Source of the DNA: Trifolium pratense
Lineage: Eukaryota > Streptophyta > Magnoliopsida > Fabales > Fabaceae
Assembly (NCBI RefSeq): GCF_020283565.1
Contig: NC_060062.1
Location: forward strand, 57,806,439 to 57,870,438
Length of the DNA: 64,000 bases
Reading direction: 5' to 3'
In this document: in pieces, positions 22,134 through 33,359 of the stretch
Position numbering within the stretch: position 1 is the stretch's first letter
Layout: each line of letters starts with the position of its first letter
Made by a program: the position numbers and the translations under genes
The notes under the pieces: generated by a model
The model's input: only the letters and a program-made list of their open reading frames with translations
The model's database searches: none
What the model was told of the DNA's origin: nothing

Positions 22134-22421
22134 ATGTTATATTGGAAAAACCAATTTCCACATGCATGACTGTCTATAATTTATAACGGACACCGCTCAC
22201 TTTACAAGTCGGTTTAATTTTGTAAATATGAGTTACCCAATATAAAAACCTAACGTGGTATCAAAGCATATCTTTTCGGACCATGCACCATGTATATTCA
22301 GTTATTCACATACCAATCTTAAGTGCGGGCGTCAGGGGATGTATTGAAAAAACCAAGTTCCACTTCCCATCTTACAAGTTGATTATGTAAGGATGGGTTG
22401 TACCAATATAAAAGTCTGACA
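22134..22421 (+). mobile_element. Degraded TRIM (miniature LTR element)
   Basis: Two related direct repeats start TGTTATATTGGAAAAACCAA (22134) and TGTATTGAAAAAACCAAG (22340), and both reach ACCAATATAAAA-like ends. After the first comes TGGTATCAAAGC (22256), close to the initiator-Met tRNA primer site. Before the second is a purine run GTCAGGGGA. No coding sequence lies between. Confidence 0.6.
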
Positions 22422-22493
22422 TCTTAGATAAATTATTACTTTTTGTGAGTTCATTCACTAAATGTTATTTACTTATTAGAGCATTTATTCATA

Positions 22494-22638
22494 TTCCCTC
22501 CGGACACAATGATAAGCAATAAAACACTTCTTAGATTCATTGAAAAAGTAATGTATCCAGTCTATATTGACCAGATACATTACTTTTTTAATGAACCTAA
22601 AAAGTAGTTTTTTTTCTTATAATTGTGTCCGGATGGAG
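22494..22638. mobile_element. Stowaway MITE, 145 bp
   Basis: TTCCCTCCGGACACAAT pairs with reversed CTCCATCCGGACACAAT, and the arms meet near 22566. TA flanks both ends (22492-22493, 22639-22640). Confidence 0.8.
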
Positions 22639-22639
22639 T

Positions 22640-23744
22640 AATTTGATTCTTGTTGCCTAAATTTTACTACTAGGTGAATCAGCCTAACAAGTGGTTCTAA
22701 ATTTTGGCTACATATAGTTCACTCCTTTAATTTTGCAACTTTTTTATTGATTATAACAAAAAGTTGTCTAGTCATTTTACTAATTAATTGAATAAAGAAT
22801 TTTATACTTTTCACTATGTTTTTGTTTCTTACAAACATCATTGATAAAAAATATATTTAATTTGTTTGCGAAAATCGCGTCCTATTAAAGGTCTTATGTT
22901 TAAAAATGTAAATTAAGAGACATACTTCATCTTAATTAACGTCAAAAACTACTAATTTTATTGAATATACAGAATTTCAAAATTAAATTTAAGTAATTAA
23001 CAATGGATAAAAACAAAATTAAAGATTCAACCATTTGTGTCGACCGCAATTAGCGACCCCTAAGAAATTTTCAAGTTGAAGTGGTTGCTACTAGCTACAT
23101 TGGTGCCCATATAATTAAACCTAATTACTAATTCTATTGCTAGCTAGCTACTACACTCAAGGAAATGGTTGCCCAATTAAGAAGCATTGTGATTCTTTTT
23201 GTTATGCCACCTAAAGTATTGGAAACTAAAAAAAAAAAGTGTACATTAGCTACAAAATTAGTTCGACCATATTCATATAGACAGCTAGTGAAGTCAACAA
23301 CTTTTTAAGGAGACAGGAACCAGAAACAAATGCTATTGCTGCATATACTTTTTAAGTTGTTGGAAATTAAGAATTCAAAAGGTGTACAGATATTACTACC
23401 TGCCAAAGAATTCAACTCATAGATGTATTTTTAAATTTTATTTTATAATTTTCTTACTAATGATGATGATTGGTTGATTGATTTGAGATTGAGATACCTT
23501 GGTTAATTCATATTCTATAAAATATACTCACACGCTCTCAACAATCTTGGTTAGTAGTATAGTATGTATACAAGGAAGAACAGATCATTTATTGTCCTAC
23601 ATGATTTTTTTTGTTTACTCCTACATGATATAATAATACTTTAGATTTTGGTTGTACACAAAAAAAAATACACTAGATTTTGGGAATGAAGTACTCTCTG
23701 AAATGAATCGTAAACAAAAACTAATAAAATTATGCATATTAAAA
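22640..23744. other. AT-rich intergenic stretch
   Basis: No ORF, element terminus or RNA gene that I can support. Confidence 0.5.
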
Positions 23745-23755
23745 TAGGTAGTTGA

Positions 23756-23900
23756 TCAGTCACACAGTAAGTTTATCTCAGTTGACAGAGAGATCACACT
23801 ATATGTGTAAGAGTTGGGGTTTGAGTCATGGACACTTCACTTATTCACCTTTGAAAGTGAATTTTCTAACCATTAGCAAGACTACTTGACAAAAAAAATA
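23756..23900 (+). mobile_element. tRNA-derived SINE
   Basis: A-box-like TATCTCAGTTGACAG, B-box-like GGGTTTGAGTC, then ACTACTTGACAAAAAAAA. Flanks TAGGTAGTTGA (23745-23755) and TAAGTAGTTGA (23901-23911) form an 11-bp duplication with one mismatch. The same family recurs at 33201-33345 and, decayed, at 30395 and 59180. Confidence 0.75.
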
Positions 23901-24249
23901 TAAGTAGTTGAACAAATTTAATAATCTATACAAAGGTTTAAATAAAGTTTAGCCTCTAAGTCTCAATTTTCAAAAGCTAGCAATTCCGAAATTTGAGGGG
24001 GTCATTTAAACCTAAAAATAAGAGATTGAAAATGATAATTTCAGTTGTATTCCATCAGGGTAACTTTTTATGTTTTACACAAGTTGTCTAAAAATCAAAA
24101 TAACTTTTTATCTGCTAAATATCGTACAAGTTATGGCGGTGATAAATTAAATAAGTACAAAACATCGTACAAAATTTATTCAATACTTTAAACATTTGTC
24201 CAATGTTGTATGTTCTATAGTTAAGTAAATACATTAGACCCCTTTGATC

Positions 24250-24435
24250 CGGGATTTGGATCCTCTCCAAAAAAATTTCTCATGTTGTCTCTCATTTTTT
24301 TAATCAAATGGTTAGTAAATCACAAAGGGTAAAAAAAACACATAAGAAGAGAGAAGAAAACTAAATAAAGAGAAAATTATTAAAACATGACAAATATAAG
24401 GAAAAAAAATTGGAGAATCTAAATCCTTATCGAAC
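24250..24435. mobile_element. Possible MITE
   Basis: TTTGATCCGGGATTTGGATCCTCTCC and the reverse of GGAGAATCTAAATCC...ATCGAAC are imperfect inverted repeats about 180 bp apart. No target duplication was identified. Confidence 0.3.
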
Positions 24436-25059
24436 AAAATAAATACATGAAAAAAAGTTTGCAATTAACGCGTTTTGGAGCTGTGGCGGTGCTGAATTAC
24501 ATTTACACAAACAAGTCACAACACAATAATGGTATTGGTGTGGTGTTATTAGTTAAATATAAGCACATAATCCAATCCAATCCAATAATAACAATCGAAA
24601 CTACAGAGGATTTTGATCCCAGATATTGCATACTGCTCTAAAATATTATTGTGTTTAATTTTGTCCATCCGTTTTTAATTTTATTATTTGTTAATGGGAA
24701 ATTTTAGTGGGATGCACGTCTAGTATGTGACAAAGTCTTTGCTTCTCTTGAAATTGAAATTAAACATAAACAGAATTTTTAGCAGCTAGTCTGTCACTTT
24801 ATATTTTAATTTTAAAACTTAGACAAACTATACCCACCTTCAATCATTAGAAGGCAAATAATTAATATAATATTTAAAGATATATGGTTAGAAATAAAAA
24901 CACGAGTTTTGTTTTTTTCACAAAAGAAAAGTTATATCATTTCATTATATAGTCGGTAATACAAAGAAGTAACAACTCAAAAATATAGCGATTAGATAAA
25001 GAAATGATCGTTCTAGCTAATGTGTGAACAACCATGTTTGCTTATTGCTTTATAGACTT

Positions 25060-26172
25060 CACCTTAAATATGTTGGGTGCTCAGATAGGATAAATATTCT
25101 CCAAATTCCTCTAATTGATTCGGTTTCGCAAGATAAGATTATTTGGAGATTTGAAAAGAATGGAAAATATACTTGATTAAAAGTGCTTACCATTATTGTA
25201 TTGAAGATACTCTTGATCTATCTCACCTTCAAGTCCAATGCAATTGGAATCTGATTTGGAAAATTAAAGCGCCTCCGAAAACAAACAAAAAGTATTTGGA
25301 GATTGTTCTGAAATTGTATCCCAACCAAAACCCGTCTAGTCCAAAGTGTTAATTGCCCAAGTGATTGTGTTTTATGCGATGTGGAGTTAGAAGACAGCAT
25401 GAATGTGTTTATATCTTGTGAAACTGTTCAACAAGTTTGGCATAGGATAGGTCTTTAGAATATAATTCAGGAGAGCTCGACAGATAATAAATAACAATAT
25501 TGCAGAGTTGGTGTTTTCTGTTTTAGAGGTGTTGATTGCATAACAAAGCTCTCTATTTGCAACAATACTCTGGAGTGTGTGGCAATCTCGTAACAACAAA
25601 TTGTGGCGAAGTCAAGCAGAGACAACATCAACAATCTATGACAGAGCCTGCATGGTTCTCACAGAGTAGCAGACGGTTCAAGCAAAACATAAGAAAAGTG
25701 TCAACATGCAACTTCAACCAGCAAAGTCAAAATCGACTAAACCGAGTGTGAGGCGTTATTAATGTAATATTGACGCTTTCTTCTCCCCATGTCTCAATAA
25801 ATTTGGAATAGGTACGTGCATCCGAGATGATCAAGACAGCTTTGTCCTGGCCAAACCGGAGTGGTTTTCTCCTACTTATGATGTGGAAATGGGTGAAGCA
25901 CAAGGGCTATTGACGTAGAAATGTTGTTACAAAATTTCATAGTAAAAATGTTGATGTATCCGAACTAGGAGAAGTCATCAGAGATTGTCAGCAGTTGCAC
26001 AACACCTTCAAAAACTCAAAGTTCGAGTTTATTAGGAGACATGCCAATGTGGCCGCTCATGTTTTAGCATGGGTAGCCCCATCCCTAGCTAGTTTCCACA
26101 TTTTTACCGATACACCTACTTGTATTCATAACATTATTATTAATGAAATGTTTTAAGCGTCTTTCCGTAAAA
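25060..26172 (+). pseudogene. LINE (non-LTR retrotransposon) 3' part: zf-RVT and RNase H
   Basis: In shifting + frames the DNA reads QDKIIWRFEKNGKYT, WNLIWKIKAPPK and CVLCDVELEDSMNVFISC. This is the zinc-binding zf-RVT region after the RT of plant LINEs. Further on come FGIGTCIRDDQDSFVLAK and EMGEAQGLL of RNase H, then KFEFIRRHANVAAHVLA near the end, a stop and an A-rich tail (26169-26183). Frameshifts and stops are frequent. The endonuclease and RT parts are absent, as expected from 5' truncation on insertion. Confidence 0.8.
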
Positions 26173-26237
26173 AAATAAATAAATATAATCTTATGAGCAT
26201 ATGTTTCAAAAGTAACATTAGTGAAGCCTCTATTGCA

Positions 26238-26540
26238 ATAGTCCGGGCCCCCATCTTAGACAATCCCGGCACTGCCACCTCACGATCTTCTCTATCCACC
26301 CACTATAGTAGAGTTTTTGCATTCCGTGGGAATCGAACCATGTACCCTGGAGTTCAAGTACATGTTCAATTCATTCCCACTACTACTAGCTCAATTGGTA
26401 GTGAGAATGGATTGAATATGTACTCGAACCCAAGGTATATGGTTTGATTCCCAAGAAAGGCAAAAACTCTAATAGAGAGGAGTAGAGAAGATCGTGAGGT
26501 GACAATGCCGGAATCACCTAAGATGGGGGCCCGGGCTTTT
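26238..26540. mobile_element. Head-to-head pair of SINE-like copies (300-bp palindrome)
   Basis: The left half on - and the right half on + both read TAGCTCAATTGGTAG (A-box-like), ATGGTT(C/T)GATTCCC (B-box), then GAGAAGATCGTGAGGTG and AAGATGGGGGCCCGG. They share the central AGCTCAATTG near 26389. The halves differ by point changes and small indels, so they are not a perfect copy. Confidence 0.75.
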
Positions 26541-27300
26541 ATATCTTTGGTGTAGCTCCTTCATTGCTTCTAACATTGCTAATGTCTCACCTTCATTTGT
26601 GGAGCAACTTCCTTGGATCCAAGAGCTTCCTCCCAAGACAAATTGTCCTATATGGTCTCTCACACACCATCCCGCACTTGTTTTCCTTGCTTCGCCGTGA
26701 AATCCTGCATCAACATTACATTTATATGTTCCTTGAGGAGGTTTCTGCAGTTTACAGTTGTTGCTGCTGCATTCCTTGTCTGTTTCTGCTATTTACAGCT
26801 TGTACTTCCACCCATTCACTCCATAAGTTCATTGCTTTTATGCCACGATTTTATCCTTGCTCCTTCACATTGTTCCATATGTTCATTACATAATAAAACG
26901 AGTTGTTAAAAGTGCTTCTTAAGCAAATTAATGATCATGGGTTGGTTTATAGGGCATGTAGGAAATACTTCACATCTTGTTTTTTTTCTGATTGGTGTTG
27001 TAATGATCCATTAGTTTGTGCTCATAGCATCTAATGTGATTTCTTTGAATTGTAAGGATTGAGTACCCGTCATACTCCTTATAATTCAATTTTGCTTATT
27101 AAAAAAAAAATCAGGGTTCGGGAGACTGAATTTTTTTACTGAAGGCAGTCCACCGTAGATCTCAGTTATTTAATTTTTTTTTTTTGTTGATGTAAACAAT
27201 ACACCATAAAAATTAAATGAGTGGCTATAATGCCAGAAAAACCACACACAAGATCAAATCTAATTATATGAAGATTAAAAACAAATCATACCTTTAGTGG
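26541..27300. other. No gene recognised
   Basis: Two overlapping ORFs (26564-26893, 26613-26909) are cysteine- and leucine-rich but show no domain. One may derive from antisense of an old transcript. I see nothing firm. Confidence 0.3.
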
Positions 27301-27850
27301 AGTGAGTTTTAAAACAAACCAAATCTAGCGCTTTACTATATTTCTGGTTGAGATCAAATATTAGCCCATTGGAGGAAATCCCAGAACTTGCTACTGCTAT
27401 ATAAGGAGACTCAACCTAACGTTTTGAAATATACGAGCAAAATTGAAGATCTTAAGTGTTAGGGTTCTTAGTTGAGTCCTTAGTTTTGTGTTACGTATGT
27501 ACCACCCTATTGCCTACATTGAATATCCAAAGGCATAGAGGTTTGCTTGTGTAGTTGAATTGATCACTTGGACTAATGATTAGTAAAAGTGAGAGGGGGT
27601 TTCATATTTAGGGGGAGTCCTAAATAGAAAGTCATTAGGGAAGTTTTAGGAAGAGGCTTTAAATAAGGTGTTTTCAAGTAAGACTAATTGTACTAGAACT
27701 AATGAGTGGATTTCCTTTCCTGGATTGGTTTCCCCGGAATAAATGAAGTTGCACCGAACTGGGTTAACGATTCCTTGTGTTCTTGTTGTCATACAGTGTC
27801 ATCGTGTTACAAAGTTGTACATGTTGTCCTAGACATCGTATCCAACATAT
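27300..27850 (+). repeat. Copia-type LTR remnant
   Basis: A TATA-like GCTATATAAGGAG near 27397 is followed by AGTGGATTTCC...GGTTTCCCC and GCACCGAACTGGGTTAAC, then TTCTTGTGTTCTTG. That wording is common near the 3' end of plant copia LTRs. Ends and partner were not found. Confidence 0.45.
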
Positions 27851-28660
27851 ATCCCTTGGGAAGTACATAATAAATATATCAAATTCATAACAAGAATATT
27901 CTTCTCTCTAAAATTCTCGGTCAATGTTATACTTGTAAATATCTCAATCGTATCGGATTTTATTCCAAATCATTAGAATCCCTACTTGAGACTTTGGATC
28001 TAGAATCCACTTTTCCCATCTCAAAATACATTTGCAAGCGCTCTTTGAGCCCTAAGGTCTTCCCTTTCTTGGACTGGGGCACCATCCCCTCATCCTAAAA
28101 TTACATTATCAAAAAAGAAAGAGAGAATGACCAATTCAAAATTCAAAGCTATTCAATATAAATAATGATTTTAGTTATTAAAACATGTGTGTGACACTAG
28201 GGAACATAGGATGCAACTCTTGTACATGGAGGTCTAATAACAGTTATGCCAGTAGATTATTGCCAAGGAACTTGATTTTTTTTTTTTTCTAACTAGGATA
28301 TTCTATCATTCTTCACATACATTAGAAACCAAAACAAAAGAAAATTGGAAGAGAGAGAACCACTTTTACACCTGAAGTCATTCTATGAATGTGAACCTCC
28401 ACAATTACTCTTCCAAGGTTTCTTCTGGTTTTGTTTCGGAGTTTGCAACTACAATTTCATTATGAGTTCAATGTTAGTGAAATAGAAAAGAATAAAAAAA
28501 CTCAAAGAAAATTTATTTATGCGGATTGCAGAAAATAGCGTCTTGTTCAAATTTTGCTACGCTACAGGGCTAAAGTGCCACAATAGTCGCTATTTGACAA
28601 CAATAGTCACTATATATAGCTGCTATTTGACAACATTGCGGGATGATAAATTGAATTTAA
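27851..28660. other. Intergenic; exon-like scrap on - near 27990-28090
   Basis: The - strand of about 27960-28090 can be read MVPQSKKGKTLGLKERLQ and MYFEMGKVDSRSK, which looks protein-like but is not recognised. GCTATTTGACAACAATAG words at 28580-28640 recur as a short repeat. Nothing else is supported. Confidence 0.25.
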
Positions 28661-28661
28661 T

Positions 28662-29171
28662 TTACATATATATAGTGAGAGAAAGTAATAATGCTAATAA
28701 CTTACACGAGAAGTCGTCATGTTGTTCTTTCTCTTGGTTCTCGATGCATTTGATGAGGTATTTAAAGGTCTCGATCTCACATGGTATCGTGAGCCCGCCG
28801 CTCTGATCAAATCCGTATTCCTCAGCGGCCTTTTCAAGCAACTTTTTGAATAAGGAATGGCTAAGGTAACTAGTTGGAATAATGAACCGTCGAAGCTCAT
28901 GTCCAACATAGACAGCCAAGTAACCTTTTGGGACATCATGGGGTGGTTCAGGATCAGGAGTTTGGCAGCTTTCTTCATCAGATTCATAACTTTGGAGATT
29001 CGTTATCCTTTTGTTGATTATTGGTGATCTGGAACCGTCATCAGATTCTTCAAGTCTGGGAACCGGAGGTAGTTTCGGGCCAAATGTGACATTTTGCCAT
29101 TTTTGAAGTAATTCTTTTAGTCTCACAATCTGTCTAATCCCGGTTACTTTCGAGCCTCCACCGAATTCCAT
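28662..29171 (-). CDS. SAUR family protein, long N-terminal type
   Basis: From the ATG at 29171 the protein begins MEFGGGSKVTGIRQIVRLKE and LLQKWQNVTFG. A linker rich in S, E, D and P follows, then the SAUR domain: DVPKGYLAVYVGHELRRFII, PTSYLSHSLFKKLLEKAAEE, YGFDQSGGLTIPCEIETFKY and LIKCIEN. The opening and the core closely follow the Arabidopsis At2g24400/At4g31320 type. The upstream in-frame ATG at 29216 would add 15 unusual residues and is less likely. The C-terminal tail after QEKEQHDD (SCKLLALLLSLTIYM) looks like read-through: GTAAGTTA near 28700 is a good donor, so the last coding bases may lie in another exon. SAURs mediate auxin-driven growth responses. Confidence 0.85.
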   Translation of the reverse strand: MEFGGGSKVTGIRQIVRLKELLQKWQNVTFGPKLPPVPRLEESDDGSRSPIINKRITNLQSYESDEESCQTPDPEPPHDVPKGYLAVYVGHELRRFIIPTSYLSHSLFKKLLEKAAEEYGFDQSGGLTIPCEIETFKYLIKCIENQEKEQHDDFSCKLLALLLSLTIYM

Positions 29172-29600
29172 TGCTGAACTTTTTTTACCGCAACAATCAA
29201 AAGTATCCCAAGACAAGTTCGGTAAAACGGAATCTAGACTAAATTGTCACTGCATGTAAATTTATACAAAGATTTATCATGTGCATATATGAAATGAAAC
29301 AAATGCAAAAATTAGAGTTCTTAATTAGTGGTGTTTGATTATGAAAACAAATAAATAGAAGACAAAACTGCAGGAAGAACTGAATAATGAAGTATAGTTG
29401 AATCAAGTTACCAATAAAGAAAATGAATATATTCACTTATAGTCACAAACAATTCTGAAAACACATAAATCATCGAAGAGATGATGGGATATAATAATGG
29501 TTACTCCTTTTAATCTCATCCAATGAAACTTTATATGCTTTCCACACACTATACAAGATAGTCAATTTGAGCCACTAATTCATACAAATGTATGGATATT

Positions 29601-29799
29601 GATCATACCTGGTCAGAACGGTCGTGGTCGGTGGTGCTCCTTTCTGATATGGTAATGATTATTCATTCTTACTGTAAAACCTCCACTTCACAAAAAAAAA
29701 ATAACTTAAGCGTTAAGGTGTCTGCAGGTACCACCCCCTTCACACAACCATACCGGAAAGGAACACCAACGGCCACGATCTTTCTGATCAGGTAAGATC
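29601..29799. repeat. 200-bp foldback, LTR-derived
   Basis: GATCATACCTGGTCAGAAC...TCGTGG (29601-29652) is the inverse of CCACGAT...CTGATCAGGTAAGATC (29748-29799), with about one mismatch in six. The loop holds AAGCGTTAAGGTGTCTGCAG, a U5-like gypsy wording. It lies upstream of the - strand SAUR. Confidence 0.6.
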
Positions 29800-30390
29800 A
29801 GATATAAAGTTCATATGGATAAGTGTGTTAATTGTTCGAATGACAAACAAATGACTTTACTGCAATCAATTCAAATGCTAACACAAATGTTTGCCCTTTT
29901 GTTATCAAAGGCGAAATGAATGAGGTTATTAACAGATTCTGTAATTTATATTAACAATTTTGAAAGAAAAAAACAAAATGGGCACCTCATATACATCACT
30001 GCAGTTTTCACATCTCTGCAATTAACTAAATCAAAGAGAATCATTAATCTATCATAATTTTCTTCACTCAAATCCCACATTGTCTGAATTTTTAAGTAAT
30101 CTTATTATTTCAATTTCATTGACCTTGATTGAACCATAAGTTTCTAGCAGATTCTCTTGAGATTGCTACAAAATTTGATTCAAATTCTCCACAATGCAGG
30201 CAATTAAAGCCGCAATATCAAGAATTTTAAATTTTTAATGCTACCTCAATGCAAACATACACATTTGAATATGATTTTTCGCAAAATCAACTATTGTGAT
30301 GAATCGAAAATCATGACAATAAAAAACACAAGAAGCCAAATATGATTATTTTAACAACATCGATTGATCAATATTTTTGTCGAGTAGCAT
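29800..30390. other. AT-rich stretch upstream of the - strand SAUR
   Basis: No coding signal or repeat boundary is visible. It could be an intron of the SAUR transcript if the TATA near 30830 belongs to that gene. Confidence 0.3.
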
Positions 30391-30394
30391 GTGG

Positions 30395-30500
30395 CCAGAG
30401 CCAGAATTTCACCCTTAACGTGAATAAGTGGGACATCATGCATTCGAACCTCAATGTCTTTATCAATTGAATTATGCTCGCAGAACACATCGATCAATCA
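30395..30500 (-). mobile_element. Decayed SINE
   Basis: The - strand order (A-box-like region, GAGGTTCGAATGC B-box, then CCACTTATTCACGTTAAGGGTGAA) matches the SINE family at 23756-23900, but no target duplication is visible. Confidence 0.4.
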
Positions 30501-30639
30501 TTTAATCACGACAATGGTGACGATTAAATCCCAATTCCAAATCTAAACATAAAAAACATACCATAACACACAAAACAACAAAATTTGCAAGATTCAAAAG
30601 AGAATAAAATACAAATTTCAAAATGTATAAAAAAAAAAA

Positions 30640-30840
30640 TTGGAACAAACTTGATACAGAACAGAGCATCAGCCGTGAAACGGATGAAAAACCGCCATGC
30701 AGCTTTCTTCGGAACTGGAAAACAGAGCTATGTATGTAGCTTTCCCGAGAGATAAAAGATCACTTTATAAAATTAAATAAAATAAAAATAACGTTGTTTG
30801 TTTTAAGCCATTTACAGATCAGCGGTGCTATATATAGCGA
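30640..30840 (-). promoter_or_regulatory. Candidate distal promoter and 5' leader for the - strand SAUR
   Basis: On the - strand GCTATATATAGC at about 30828-30839 resembles a TATA box. It is followed by a locally GC-richer block (30650-30745) that looks like a leader exon. If it is spliced to the SAUR coding exon, the intron would be about 1.4 kb. This is a weak inference; an unrelated promoter is equally possible. Confidence 0.25.
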
Positions 30841-31017
30841 GAGAATTCTTGCGAAAATTCACTAATGGTCATTTTTTAATTAATTATATAATTATATAAA
30901 CAATTCAACACATGCTACTCTCCAACCGGTTTAATTAGCCACTTTTCAAATCCACTCTTATATTTATACAAACTTCATCTCACTGTTGCTACGTGACATT
31001 GTTATTTTTTTTTTCAA

Positions 31018-31257
31018 ATAGCGGTGTTTGCGATTCGGTTTGAATTGGTTTTAAGGCAAAAATTCACCCGATTCAAAAATAAATTTATTTGCAGTTCGGT
31101 TGAGTTTTTAATAATAAATAAAAAAATTGATTCGATCCAACAATTTTCATAAAGAATATCCAAACACATACAAAAATATTCGGTTTTTTGCGATTTTTGT
31201 TTTATTTTGGATCGGTTTGCGATTTTTATTTGGATTTGCTTGAATTTGAGCACCCCT
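31018..31257. mobile_element. hAT-like MITE
   Basis: TAGCGGTGTTTGCG at the left pairs with the reversed right end TAGGGGTGCTCAAA. Inside are CGGTTTG / GATTCGG low-complexity words in both directions. The expected 8-bp duplication is not apparent. Confidence 0.45.
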
Positions 31258-31380
31258 AGTCCTAGTTGCTAGAATTTTATTCTTTAAAGTAAACAAGTGT
31301 CGTGTCCAAAGTTTAAATATGGTCATTGCATATATAATATGATGTTCATAAAAAAAAACATATTTTTAAAGACCAAAATA

Positions 31381-31385
<5 letters not shown>

Positions 31386-31455
<70 letters not shown>
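31386..31455. repeat. (TA)n(CA)n microsatellite
   Basis: About 28 TA units run to 31442, then about six CA units. Confidence 0.95.
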
Positions 31456-31459
31456 ACAA

Positions 31460-33190
31460 AGCATCACATATTCATAGATTTGAATTACCATTTACCTATT
31501 TTTAATTTTGTTGCATTCTTTAAGCTATTAGATTCACATTGCTAAGCTGTTATTAAGTGCATAGAGCGTGCCTTTCAACCAAAAATATACTACATGCATA
31601 ATTCGTGAAAATGTCGTGAAATATATTTTCGCTTGATTCAACATTTTCCTTTACAGATTCCAAAATCGAAAAACAACGTTTGTATTCGAACTTTATACGC
31701 ATAATTATCGGCTATAAAGTAGGACTTGTTTTTCTATTGTAGTGTCTTTGTTTCGTTTTAAGACACGCTATGGCGTCGCTCTCGGGAACATTTTCTATTT
31801 TGTTTTCTTTCGGTTTTTTTGATCCAACAGCTTATGTAGAAGCCGTGTTGTTTTGATTTTTTTTTTTTTTTTGTAAAGAAAACTTTAACAATTTTTTGTC
31901 AGCCTTACATAACTATGGCCGAAATCTGGATTCCCTTTTCTTGAGAATTAAAGAGTTAACACCTAATTTAATTATAAGAATGCAAATATTTGATTCGAGA
32001 GCTTTTAGATTCTAAATTTGAGGGTGTTCTTGGTGTTAGATTCTAAATTCAGGAGTCCCTTAAAAAAAAAAAAAGTACTAATAATTTTTATTTGTACCGA
32101 TCATAACTCCTTCACTCTAATTTATGTTCTTTGTGTTGATGGTCGCCAAGGTAGATCTTACTCTAAATAGACTTACAACTTAGTATGTAATTAAGGATGG
32201 TTTTGAGGAATAGACTTACAAGTTGGTATGTCATTAAGGATAGTTTTGAGGCTAATAGATTTGGCAAACCCTTTTTTAGGGTTATAAATATTTAGGCAGG
32301 CTTTGGAGCCTCCCTCCTATTATTTTTATATATCTCAGCCTTATTATTATATATACAGGTTTGAGGTAGTAGCACTTTGATACTCCTCTTTTTAATAAAA
32401 AAATATTATATATATTAAATTTCATTTATAGTCCCTTTAAAAAATTTCTCCAAATTTTGATCCCTCAAAATTTTTAGTTTAAAATTTTAGTATTTTTTTT
32501 TCTTCAAAAAGAATGACTTTTCATTGATTTAGGGTTATATTTTCATTCCCTTTATTTCGGCCTAGTCAAAGTTATTGGGCTTCTTTGTCATTTTGCTAGA
32601 TTATATTGGGCCTAGTGAAGGAAACTTGCTTTTAGCCCCCCTTTGTTGCTCCCAAACCCCAATTGAATGTCCAAGTGGTTATGAAAGTATAGTTTCTGTC
32701 ACCTAAGCTATATAGGGCTACTTCGGTAGTTGCGTTACGAAACTTAGCGTTTCCGGTTCGTAACTACTGAAATTTTGGAAATTATTAAAAATTAACATAC
32801 TTCTGTAGATAGGTATCGAACACGTGTATTTCTGTGAAAATATGCTAAACAAGCCAGCGTTAGGCTTATGTAACATGACTTCAGTTTGTAGGATACGAAA
32901 CTACGTACGTTCAGTTTGCATACACCGATGTTGTTATAAGGGCAAAATGGTCAACATGGGGGCCTGTAAGTAATATAGGGGGCCTAAAAAGCAAATTTCG
33001 TAGGGAAAAAGCATCATGTTTGTTTTTGTTTGTAAACTTATTCAATTATGTTATTAGAACCATGACCCGAAGTTCCCGCCAATTCATTCATCGGTCCAAT
33101 TTTTAAAACATTAATTTCCCACATACTTGGATGGAAATGATATGAAAGGAATGGTCTTGTTTATATTAATCTTAGAGCTCAATTTATCGA
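31460..33190. other. Intergenic, nothing recognised
   Basis: There is a moderately GC-richer patch at 32690-32950 (TATCGAACACGTG and CGTACGTTCAG words) without an ORF. No element ends are seen. Confidence 0.4.
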
Positions 33191-33200
33191 AATAGTAGTG

Positions 33201-33345
33201 GTATTTTTTGTATCATGTAGCGTAGTGACTAGAAAATCCACCTTAAAAGTGAAAAAGTGCAGCGTTCTGAGTTCAAACCCCGACTCCTACACATATAGTA
33301 TAATGTCCTTACCAACTGTCAAACTGAGCTAAGCTCACGGGAACC
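33201..33345 (-). mobile_element. tRNA-derived SINE
   Basis: The - strand reads TTAGCTCAGTTTGACAG (A-box-like), GGGGTTTGAACTC (B-box), then GTCACTACGCTACATGATAC and an A tail. AATAGTAGTG flanks both sides (33191-33200, 33346-33355). Confidence 0.75.
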
Positions 33346-33359
33346 AATAGTAGTGATGT

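Noticed and set aside
25218..25751. Short ORFs on both strands
   Set aside because: Shadows and broken pieces of the LINE zf-RVT region.
26390..26460. tRNA gene (A-box and B-box present)
   Set aside because: No cloverleaf could be drawn, and the inverted partner and long body show a SINE-like repeat.
31297..31545. ORF with an (IY)n run
   Set aside because: Translated (TA)n microsatellite.
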